From Streptomyces griseoviridis (lineage in GTDB: Bacteria; Actinomycetota; Actinomycetes; Streptomycetales; Streptomycetaceae): 64,000 nt of DNA. Where the stretch lies: assembly GCA_014649155.1 (NCBI GenBank), contig BMSM01000022.1:1-64000 (forward strand). Reading direction: 5' to 3'. The notes under the pieces are model-generated. The model was not told where the DNA came from. It ran no database searches and worked only from the letters and a program-made list of their open reading frames with translations. Made by a program: the position numbers and the translations under genes. This document shows, in pieces, positions 8,782 through 15,905 of this stretch (position 1 is its first letter; every line of letters starts with the position of its first letter).

Positions 8782-9924
8782 CTACGACCCCGCCAGCACG
8801 CCCGTCCAGTACACGGTCCCCGCGCAGGCGTTGGACACCGTGGCCGTCGCCGCGCCCGCCCCGGTCTGAGCCGTGTACGTCACGGCCACGCTCCCGGCGG
8901 CCGGGGCGTCCGCGACGAGCTGGGCCGAGGTGCCGGTGGTGTTCGCCGTGTCGGTGCCGCCGCCGGCGGGGGTCTCCGTGGGCGTCGGGTCCGGTGAGGG
9001 CGTGCCGCCGGTGCCGCCGTCCGTGCCGCCGCCGGTGGTGGGGCAGGTCTCCGAGGGCACCCAGGCGAACTGCACCTCGTACGCCGCGCCCGGCTCCAGC
9101 AGCAGCTGGGTCCGCTCCAGCGAGGGGTCGGGGAGCCCGGTCGCCGGGTCGCCGGCCGCGTGCCGCGCGGTGCCGATCCTGGTGGGGTCCGCCGCGCCCT
9201 GGGCGGTGACGCCGACCGAGCCGGGGCCGCCGACGGTACAGCCGGCCGAGGAGATGTTGCCGACCCGGAAGGAGCCGTAGACCACGCCGGTGGAGTCGGG
9301 TGCGGCGCTGGAGGCGACGGCGCCGCCGAGCTGGCCGGCCGTGCAGGCGGCGGTGCCGGTGCCGCTGCTGGTGGAGGGGTCGGCGCCGGTGTCGCCACCG
9401 CCGCCGGGGGCGGCCGTGCTGTCCTCGTCCTTCTCCGCGTGGTCGGGCCCGCCCTTCGGACCGCCCTGCTCGGCGGAGCCGACGGTGGCGCTCTGCCCGC
9501 CGGCCGGGTGCTTGCCCTGGCCGGAGCCGCCCTGCGCCTGGGAGACGTTGCCGGCGACGGACGGGTCGGCGCCGGGGCCGGTGGAGTGGGAGACGTGGAG
9601 CAGCGCGGGGATCGCGGTGCCGATGAAGAGCGCGGCGGCGGCCATGCCCACGGCGGCCTGCCGCTTGCGGGCCCGCCGGGCGGGGACCTCCCTGCGCAGG
9701 TGTTCGAGGGCGCCCTCGCGGGGCGCCACGTCCTGGACGGCCTGGTGGAGCAGCCTGCGCAGGGCCAGCTCGTCCGGGTCGAGTTCGTCCGGGTCGAGTT
9801 CGTCCGGGGTCAGCGCGTCGGGTCCCGGATCGTCGGGGCCGTGGTTCACAGTTCCGTTCCCAGCGTGCGAGTGCTTCGGCTCTTGTCCGTCCGGTCCGCG
9901 CGAGGCAGCGGTGCCGTCGCTCAT
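8782..9924 (-). CDS. membrane-anchored partner of the SigE-family sigma factor
   Basis: The product has 380 residues. An acidic N-terminus with three TPDEL/DPDEL repeats (about 39-53) and a basic helical region are followed by one transmembrane helix (about 91-110). A long Gly/Ser/Thr/Pro-rich exterior then contains a beta-rich Cys-containing domain resembling DUF4232-type folds. The start ATG overlaps the sigma-factor stop (ATGA), so the two are translationally coupled. An anti-sigma role is inferred from position and topology; no zinc-anti-sigma HxxxCxxC motif is visible. Confidence 0.7.
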   Translation of the reverse strand: MSDGTAASRGPDGQEPKHSHAGNGTVNHGPDDPGPDALTPDELDPDELDPDELALRRLLHQAVQDVAPREGALEHLRREVPARRARKRQAAVGMAAAALFIGTAIPALLHVSHSTGPGADPSVAGNVSQAQGGSGQGKHPAGGQSATVGSAEQGGPKGGPDHAEKDEDSTAAPGGGGDTGADPSTSSGTGTAACTAGQLGGAVASSAAPDSTGVVYGSFRVGNISSAGCTVGGPGSVGVTAQGAADPTRIGTARHAAGDPATGLPDPSLERTQLLLEPGAAYEVQFAWVPSETCPTTGGGTDGGTGGTPSPDPTPTETPAGGGTDTANTTGTSAQLVADAPAAGSVAVTYTAQTGAGAATATVSNACAGTVYWTGVLAGS

Positions 9925-10616
9925 GCCGGCGCCCCCATGGCCAGCCTGAGGGCGGCGATGCCGCGCGAACCGTATGCCTTGACCGAGCCCAGGGATATGC
10001 CGAGCGTCTCGGCCACCTGCGCCTCGGTCATGTCGGCGAAGTACCTGAGGACCAGGACCTCGCGCTGGCGGCGCTGGAGGTTCTTCATCGCCTTGATCAG
10101 GGAGTCGCGCTCCAGCTGGTCGTAGGCGCCCTCTTCCGCGCTCGCCATGTCGGGCATGGGCTTCGACAGCAGCTTCAGGCCGATGATCCGGCGGCGCAGG
10201 GCCGACCGGGACAGGTTGACGACCGTCTGCCGCAGGTACGCCAGCGTCTTCTCGGGGTCGCGGACCCGCTTGCGCGCCGAGTGCACGCGGATGAACGCCT
10301 CCTGGACGACGTCCTCGCAGGAGGCGGTGTCGTCGAGCAGGAGCGCCGCGAGACCGAGCAGCGACCGGTAGTGGACGCGGTAGGTCTCGGTGAGGTGGTC
10401 GACGGTGGTGCCCGCCGCCACGGCGTCCTCGGTCCCCTCTCGCTGCGTCGGCAGGGGCGCCGGCTGGGCTGCGGGCATGGGGGCGATCACCGGCATGCCG
10501 CCGGCCGCGCCGGGCCGCGCGAGCCGACGGGTCGGCCGCAGGGCCGCGCCGCGTGCCGCCGCCGGGGACACCCCCTGCTCGAAGAGCTTGGGGGCCAAGT
10601 CGAGTACCTCTGCCAC
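9921..10616 (-). CDS. SigE-family RNA polymerase sigma factor
   Basis: The product has 231 residues with an unusual Ala/Pro/Arg-rich N-terminal extension of about 70 residues. Sigma region 2 follows at about 75-140 (CEDVVQEAFIRV is the typical core-binding segment) and region 4 at about 170-225 (REVLVLRYFADMTEAQVAETLGIS). It belongs to the extracytoplasmic-function sigma group of actinomycetes. The start is GTG at 10616. Four bases overlap the downstream membrane-protein gene. It lies downstream of ask-asd but a hairpin and about 340 bp separate them, so it is probably transcribed separately. Confidence 0.9.
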   Translation of the reverse strand: MAEVLDLAPKLFEQGVSPAAARGAALRPTRRLARPGAAGGMPVIAPMPAAQPAPLPTQREGTEDAVAAGTTVDHLTETYRVHYRSLLGLAALLLDDTASCEDVVQEAFIRVHSARKRVRDPEKTLAYLRQTVVNLSRSALRRRIIGLKLLSKPMPDMASAEEGAYDQLERDSLIKAMKNLQRRQREVLVLRYFADMTEAQVAETLGISLGSVKAYGSRGIAALRLAMGAPA

Positions 10617-10958
10617 GCCAGTTGGACCCGCCCGACCCCCTGAGGGTTGTACGTGTCGAGCGTCTCGTTCGCTCTCGCGTCCGGCAGTGCCCCCGATGGT
10701 GCGTCAATCGCCGTCATGCGTCCCGCTCTTCCCCTATGTCCCCTATGGCGTGGACGTCCCCACGTCCGCACCCCGGCGTCCCCACGCCTCGTTCGAGGTG
10801 ACCGCAAAGACGCTCCCCGCCTTCCGCGTGGTTGCGGAGGCGGGGAGGGAAATCCTCTGACGGGACCCGGTCATCGATCAAGAGATCCGGGCCATCGACC
10901 GGATCACACCGCTTACGCCGATCCTACAAACGTTTCACGTGCCCACCGGAATTCCGGT
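10617..10958. other. intergenic gap between sigma-factor gene and asd
   Basis: No gene is supported in these 342 bp. The part next to 10616 should hold the promoter of the sigma-factor gene. The middle contains the hairpin listed at 10813-10847, and the rest shows no clear structure. Confidence 0.6.
10813..10847 (-). terminator. stem-loop downstream of asd
   Basis: The arms ctccccgcct and aggcggggag form a perfect 10-bp stem that continues, after one bulged base, with ccgc/gcgg around a six-base loop. It lies about 110 bp past the asd stop codon and is the likely terminator of ask-asd. Confidence 0.65.
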
Positions 10959-12035
10959 TCAGCCCGGCTCGCCCGCGATCAACTCCGCGATCTGCACGGT
11001 GTTCAGCGCCGCGCCCTTGCGCAGATTGTCCCCGCACACGAAGAGTTCGAGCGCCGTGGGGTCGTCCAGCGCCCGGCGTACCCGGCCGACCCAGGTCGGG
11101 TCGGTGCCGACGGCGTCGGCGGGTGTGGGGAACTCACCGGCGGCGGGGTTGTCGAAGAGGACGACGCCGGGGGCGGTGGCGAGGATCTCGCGGGCCCGGC
11201 CGACGGTGACCTCGTTCTCGAAGCGGGCGTGCACGGTCAGGGAGTGGGTGGTGACCACGGGCACCCGTACGCAGGTCACGGCCACCGGGAGGCGCGGCAG
11301 CCCGAGGATCTTGCGGGACTCGTCCCGGACCCTCATCTCCTCCGAGGACCAGCCGTCCTCGCGCACGGAACCGGCCCACGGTACGACGTTCAGCGCGACC
11401 GGCTCGGGGAAGGGGCCGGTGTCGTCGCCGACGGCCCGCCGCAGGTCACCGGGGTTGGTCCCCAGCTCCGTGCCGGCCACCAGGGAGAGCTGGCGGCGCA
11501 GGGTCTCGACGCCGTCCCGGCCGGCCCCGCTCACCGCCTGGTACGTGGAGACCACCAGCTCGCGCAGGCCGGACTCGGCGTGCAGCGCGCCCAGCGCCAC
11601 GATCATCGACAGCGTCGTGCAGCCCGGTCCCGCGACGATGCCGCGCGGGCGGTTGCGGGCCGCGTGCGGGTTGACCTCCGGCACGACGAGGGGGACGTCC
11701 GGGTCCATCCGGAAGGCGCCGGAGTCATCGACCACGACCGCGCCCTTGGCGGCGGCGAGCGGCGCCCAGGCGGCGGCCACCTCGTCGGGTACGTCGAACA
11801 GCGCGACGTCGACGCCGTCGAAGGCGTCCTCGGTGAGCGCGACGACCTCGGTCTCCTCGCCGCGCACGGCCAGCTTGCGGCCGGCCGAGCGCGGCGAGGA
11901 GACGAGGCGGATCTCGCCCCAGATGTCCGCGTGCTGGGACAGGATCCGGAGCATGACGGACCCCACGACGCCGGTCGCGCCGACGACGGCGAGCGTCGGG
12001 CGGCCGGCCCGCGGGGACCGTTCGGTTTCGGCCAT
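10959..12035 (-). CDS. asd: aspartate-semialdehyde dehydrogenase
   Basis: The product has 358 residues and catalyses NADPH-dependent reduction of aspartyl phosphate to the semialdehyde in the Lys/DAP/Thr/Met pathway. Visible features are the N-terminal GATGVVGS dinucleotide loop (19-26), catalytic Cys139 in GPGCTTLS, and the conserved RVPVVTTHS segment of the substrate site. Its ATG shares one base with the stop codon of ask (TGATG), so the genes are coupled. The length is normal for the family. Confidence 0.97.
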   Translation of the reverse strand: MAETERSPRAGRPTLAVVGATGVVGSVMLRILSQHADIWGEIRLVSSPRSAGRKLAVRGEETEVVALTEDAFDGVDVALFDVPDEVAAAWAPLAAAKGAVVVDDSGAFRMDPDVPLVVPEVNPHAARNRPRGIVAGPGCTTLSMIVALGALHAESGLRELVVSTYQAVSGAGRDGVETLRRQLSLVAGTELGTNPGDLRRAVGDDTGPFPEPVALNVVPWAGSVREDGWSSEEMRVRDESRKILGLPRLPVAVTCVRVPVVTTHSLTVHARFENEVTVGRAREILATAPGVVLFDNPAAGEFPTPADAVGTDPTWVGRVRRALDDPTALELFVCGDNLRKGAALNTVQIAELIAGEPG

Positions 12036-13312
12036 CAGCGGCCGGTGCCTCCGTAGACCACGGCCTCGTCGCTCTCGGAGTCCAGGCCGAAGGCGGTGTG
12101 CACGGCGCGCACGGCCTCGTTGACGTCGTCCTTGCGGGTGACGACGGAGATCCGGATCTCGGAGGTGGAGATCAGCTCGATGTTCACGCCCGCGTCGCTG
12201 AGGGCCTTGAAGAAGTCCGCGGTGACGCCCGGGTTGGTCTTCATACCGGCGCCGACCAGGGCGATCTTGCCGATCTGGTCGTCGTAGCGCAGGGACTCGA
12301 AGCCGATGCCGGAGCGGTTCTTCTCCAGCGCGTCGATGGCCTTGCGGCCCTCGCTCTTGGGCAGGGTGAAGGAGATGTCCGTGAGGCCGGTGGAGGCGGC
12401 GGACACGTTCTGCACGATCATGTCGATGTTGATCTCGGCGTCGGCGATCGTACGGAAGATCGTGGCCGCCTCGCCCGGCTTGTCCGGCACACCGACGACC
12501 GTGATCTTGGCCTCGGAGGTGTCGTGCGCGACACCGGAGATGATGGCCTGCTCCACCTGCTTGTCCCCTTGCTCGATCGGTTCGCTGCTGACCCAGGTGC
12601 CCTGGAGCCCACTGAAGCTGGACCGGACGTGGATCGGGATGTTGTACCGGCGGGCGTACTCCACGCACCGGTGGAGCAGCACCTTCGAACCGTTGGCGGC
12701 CAGCTCCAGCATGTCCTCGAAGGAGATCCAGTCGATCTTCTTCGCCTTGCTGACCACCCGCGGGTCGGCGGTGAAGACGCCGTCGACGTCGGTGTAGATC
12801 TCACAGACGTCCGCGTCGAGCGCGGCGGCGAGGGCGACGGCGGTGGTGTCCGAGCCGCCGCGGCCCAGCGTGGTGATGTCCTTGCTGTCCTGGCTGACGC
12901 CCTGGAAGCCGGCCACGATGGCGATGTTGCCCTCGTCCACCGAGGTCTTGATGCGGCCCGGCGTGACGTCGATGATCCGGGCTTTGTTGTGGACCGAGTC
13001 GGTGATGACACCTGCCTGGCTGCCCGTGAACGACTGGGCCTCGTGGCCCAGGTTCTTGATCGCCATCGCCAGCAGGGCCATGGAGATCCGCTCCCCGGCG
13101 GTCAGCAGCATGTCGAGCTCGCGCCCGGCAGGCATGGGGGAAACCTGCTCGGCGAGATCGATCAGCTCGTCCGTCGTGTCGCCCATCGCGGAAACGACGG
13201 CGACCACCTGGTTGCCGTTCTTCTTCGCTTCCACGATCCGCTTGGCGACGCGCTTGATGCCCTCGGCATCGGCTACGGAGGAGCCTCCGTACTTCTGCAC
13301 GACAAGGCCCAC
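12035..13312 (-). CDS. ask: aspartate kinase
   Basis: The product has 425 residues and phosphorylates aspartate as the first step of the aspartate amino-acid pathway. The catalytic half starts with the kinase motif KYGGSSV (7-13) and contains GRGGSDTTA. The C-terminal half carries two ACT domains (about 265-415), the site of feedback control by Lys and Thr. In corynebacteria the same gene also makes a short beta subunit from an internal start. Here the equivalent point (QAIISGVAHDTSEAK) has no ATG, so a beta form is not obvious. The start is GTG at 13312 with GAGGAG upstream. Confidence 0.97.
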   Translation of the reverse strand: MGLVVQKYGGSSVADAEGIKRVAKRIVEAKKNGNQVVAVVSAMGDTTDELIDLAEQVSPMPAGRELDMLLTAGERISMALLAMAIKNLGHEAQSFTGSQAGVITDSVHNKARIIDVTPGRIKTSVDEGNIAIVAGFQGVSQDSKDITTLGRGGSDTTAVALAAALDADVCEIYTDVDGVFTADPRVVSKAKKIDWISFEDMLELAANGSKVLLHRCVEYARRYNIPIHVRSSFSGLQGTWVSSEPIEQGDKQVEQAIISGVAHDTSEAKITVVGVPDKPGEAATIFRTIADAEINIDMIVQNVSAASTGLTDISFTLPKSEGRKAIDALEKNRSGIGFESLRYDDQIGKIALVGAGMKTNPGVTADFFKALSDAGVNIELISTSEIRISVVTRKDDVNEAVRAVHTAFGLDSESDEAVVYGGTGR

Positions 13313-13517
13313 GTGCGCTCCTCGCTCAATCCGTCTCTTTCCGCACGTACGTGTATGTACTGCGGTCGGCTCAGTCTAACGAGCGTCCGAATTTCCCCCC
13401 TGCGATATCGCATGGTGAGACCTGCCGTCCGCCCGCTCGTCCAGGCAGGCTCATGCCCAGGCTCTTCGCGAGCCACTCGGAACGTGCCGTGTGTCACACG
13501 TTCACAAGCGGAGGAAG

Positions 13518-13750
13518 TCAGTCGGCGAGTTCCGCGAGGAAGGCCGTGTCGAGGGTGCCGCCGACGGACGCGGGGATCTCGGCGGTGGAGCCGAAGGGCC
13601 TGTTCACCTGTCGCCGGCAACGGCCGTCCTCCGGTTCGCTGAAGACCGTGGCCGTGCGGCCGCTTCGACCTGGACCTTCCCGTGAGGGAACTCCAGCCGC
13701 ACGGTCTCGGGGGCGTGGTGTGCCCGTTCCTCGAACTCCTCGACGGACAT
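13518..13750 (-). pseudogene. Uma2-family nuclease remnant with internal deletion
   Basis: An ATG at 13750 opens a Uma2-like N-terminus (MSVEEFEERAHHAPETVRLE) of about 31 residues. In a different frame, about 13518-13655 encodes a Uma2-like C-terminus with VFSEPEDG and FGSTAEIP and ending LDTAFLAELAD. The roughly 100 residues in between, which hold the PD-(D/E)xK core of the family, are missing. I read this as a gene that lost its centre and its frame. The assignment rests on remembered family sequence, so it is moderately sure. Confidence 0.6.
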
Positions 13751-13989
13751 CCTTCCTCGCCGCCCCGGACGCCGTCCACGAGATCGTCGACGGTACCCTC
13801 CGCGCGGCAGAGGACCGCGCCGGCATCCGCCCCCGCTCCGAAAGGGCGCTGCGAGCGTGCGGGAGGTGCCGGTCGGGGCACCATGGCGTCGAGGAGGCGA
13901 CGTCATGACCCCCAGGACCGAGCACCGGCCGCAGCCTGAGACTCCGGGTCCGGCTCCGGCTCCGGTTCCGGCTCGGGGGCGGGGGGGCT

Positions 13990-14317
13990 CGGGCTCGTCC
14001 GCCCTGGCCAGGCCCCTCGTGCAGTCCTCGATGACGATCCGCCCCTTGCGCTCCCGGGCGAACGTCTCCCACCACTCCTTCGACCTGCGCGTCCGCGACC
14101 AGTACGCGCGCGTCACCCAGCGCGGGGACCCGTCCTCGACGGTCAGGTGCTCCCGGATGTGCCGCAGGTGTCCGGCCTCGTCCAGGCCGCTCAGGGACGT
14201 ACGGGTCACCGGCTGGCCATAGCGGGGGTGTACGGCGGCGATGGCCTTGTAGCCCACCGCATGCCCGACTTCGAGGTGATCGATAAAGACGGCGAACTCG
14301 CGGTCTCGTGGGCGCAA
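13990..14317 (-). pseudogene. truncated helix-turn-helix protein relic
   Basis: From TTG 14317 the frame reads LRPRDREFAVFIDHLEVGHA and continues through WVTRAYWSRT and KEWWETFARERKGR. This matches the N-terminal domain of a Streptomyces helix-turn-helix protein often labelled MarR-like. The similarity stops after about 105 residues, at a (ggctcc)n-like run near 13945-13990 encoding GTGAGAGPG. The rest of the normal protein (about 100 residues) is absent. The open frame continues into the Uma2 relic, which looks like fortuitous readthrough. Confidence 0.5.
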
Positions 14318-14353
14318 GTGTGCGAAGTCCGGGTCCGCGTGTGCGGGTCTTCG

Positions 14354-14581
14354 TCACCGGCCGGGCGCTTTCCGTACCCCAGGTTGGCCACCGGATGGGA
14401 CGGGGAGGGGCTGAACTGCGGCGATGAACGCCGCCCAGGCGGGCGCCGTGACGTGGGCCTCGGGGCCGGTCCGCTGCTTGGAGTCGCGGACGCGGACGAC
14501 GGTCGAACGGGCGACCTCTGCACAGGCGCCGCCTTCAGCGTCGCTGTGGCTCGACTTGACCCACTTCACCTGGTCACTCAC
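14354..14581 (-). CDS. DUF397-domain small protein
   Basis: The product has 75 residues and the DUF397 pattern: VKWVKSSHSDAEGGACAEVA, then VRVRDSK and PAWAAFIAAV. In Streptomyces these small proteins are encoded next to XRE/DUF5753 regulators, of the BldB/WhiJ-like signalling kind, and probably modulate them. The gene overlaps the 3' end of the upstream DUF5753 frame by 8 bp, which suggests coupling. That partner is frameshifted here, so this DUF397 protein may be an orphan. The C-terminal 15 residues are longer than usual. Confidence 0.85.
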   Translation of the reverse strand: MSDQVKWVKSSHSDAEGGACAEVARSTVVRVRDSKQRTGPEAHVTAPAWAAFIAAVQPLPVPSGGQPGVRKAPGR

Positions 14582-15140
14582 GGCCCTTCACCATCCGCTC
14601 GATGAAACGGGCCGACTCGTCGGGGTCGAGGGCACGCGTGCGGATCATGCCAAGTGACTCGGTGACACGGGCGACAGACCCGGGATCGGCCGTCAGCTCG
14701 CTGGCGAACGCCTCCTCGGCGAAGGCGTAGCGCTCATGGTCACGCGTCTCGATGAGCACCGTGGGACCCTCCGGAGCGTTGCTGAACGCCCGCGCGAACG
14801 ACGGTACTTGGTTCACGATGTTCCGCAAGCGTGACGCCTCCGACAACCGCTCCGGTTGCTCCCGGTCGACCAGCGGACTCCGCAGCGCCGCCTCGTACAG
14901 GAGGAAACAGCACGCCACCGGCGGCTTTCGTCCGGTGAGGAGGGCCTGCCGCTCCAGCCGGGTCACCACCCGCTCCTCCACCGTCTCGTCGTTCTGCGGC
15001 GGCAGGCGGTCACTGACCAGCTTCCGCGCGTACGCGGCCGTCTGCAACAGCCCGGGATGAGCGCGACCTCGTACCACCAGATACTGGTGGCCTCCGGCTC
15101 GCGCTCCATGTACTCCTGGGCTCGGGCCGGGAACGTCTCC
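14574..15140 (-). pseudogene. frameshifted XRE/DUF5753 regulator lacking its HTH
   Basis: The 14574 frame gives a good DUF5753 C-terminal part (LLQTAAYARKLVSDRLPPQN to FIERMVKGRE). The segment normally just before it (EYMEREPEATSIWWYEVALI) is in another frame. At 15050/15051 one base is missing: ccgggctgttg is found where ccgggcctgttg would keep the frame. No helix-turn-helix is recognisable in any frame between about 15140 and 15470. The gene therefore appears truncated as well as frameshifted. The intact homologue at 38138-38989 shows what is missing. Confidence 0.75.
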
Positions 15141-15469
15141 CTGCTCGCCGTACGACTCGACGGCATCCGCGGGGAACTCGTCGCCGACCGCTGATCGACG
15201 CCACCGACGAGGACGCCGGACCGATCGTGTGCGAGGCGAGCGGCGGGCGGTGGGTGGTTCTTCCTGCCACCGCTGGGGACGGTCGCCGCCCGGGAGTGGC
15301 CGCTCGGCGTGCAGTCGCTCGGCGGGACGGGGACCCGGACCGTGACGTACATCGGCATCCCCGCGCTCGGGGGCAACACCTGGCCGCCGCGCTGGTACAG
15401 CGGCCCCACGGCGACGGCGCCGTACCTGGACCCGGCCATGCTGTGTGGTTCTGGGGCGTGGGTGACCCC

Positions 15470-15868
15470 TCACGTGCCGGTGGACGCCGAACCGATGTCA
15501 CCGCCCGCCGCGATGGAGCCCTTGCCTGAGGCGCTGACTCCGCCCGGCGCCGACGGGGAGGAGGAGGGCGGAGGCCCCGGTGGAGCGGGCGGCGGGGTGG
15601 TACCGCCGGTCGAGGCCGTACCGATGCTGCCGCCGGCGGCGATCGCGCCGTCGCCGGACGCACTGGCGCCGGATGCCGGGTTCCGGGCCGCGCCACCGGC
15701 GACCAGTGCCAGTGCCAGGCCGGCGAGGCCGGCCACCGCGCCCGTCACACTGGCGGCCTGATCCGCCCGGCCGAGGTCGAAGAAGGCGACCACCACGAGC
15801 GTGACCGCGCCTACCGCGCAGAGCCCGACGCCGGTCCACATCAGAGGCTTGGCTGACATGACCGACAT
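15470..15868 (-). CDS. two-TM protein with duplicated Gly/Ala signalling-type motif
   Basis: The product has 132 residues. Two hydrophobic helices (about 11-30 and 38-60) are followed by a tail with two copies of a motif, SASGDGAIAAGGSIGTASTG (69-88) and SASGKGSIAAGGDIGSASTG (112-131). A Pro/Ser linker separates them. The same motif occurs once near the N-terminus of the NB-ARC protein encoded 37 bp upstream on the same strand. The two genes therefore look like an operon whose products could meet through the motif. I do not recognise a named family; a membrane effector role is inference. ATG 15859 is an alternative start. Confidence 0.7.
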   Translation of the reverse strand: MSVMSAKPLMWTGVGLCAVGAVTLVVVAFFDLGRADQAASVTGAVAGLAGLALALVAGGAARNPASGASASGDGAIAAGGSIGTASTGGTTPPPAPPGPPPSSSPSAPGGVSASGKGSIAAGGDIGSASTGT

Positions 15869-15905
15869 TGTGCTCGACGGCGAGCGGCCGTGAAGGCGGT
15901 TCGTC

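Noticed and set aside
13604..14317. One 237-residue gene covering both the HTH relic and the Uma2 start
   Set aside because: The two parts resemble different families and the join lies in a simple-sequence run; readthrough of two relics is more likely.
15309..15761. A 150-residue plus-strand frame
   Set aside because: It is antisense to the motif-bearing small membrane protein and mirrors its Ala/Gly/Pro repeats.
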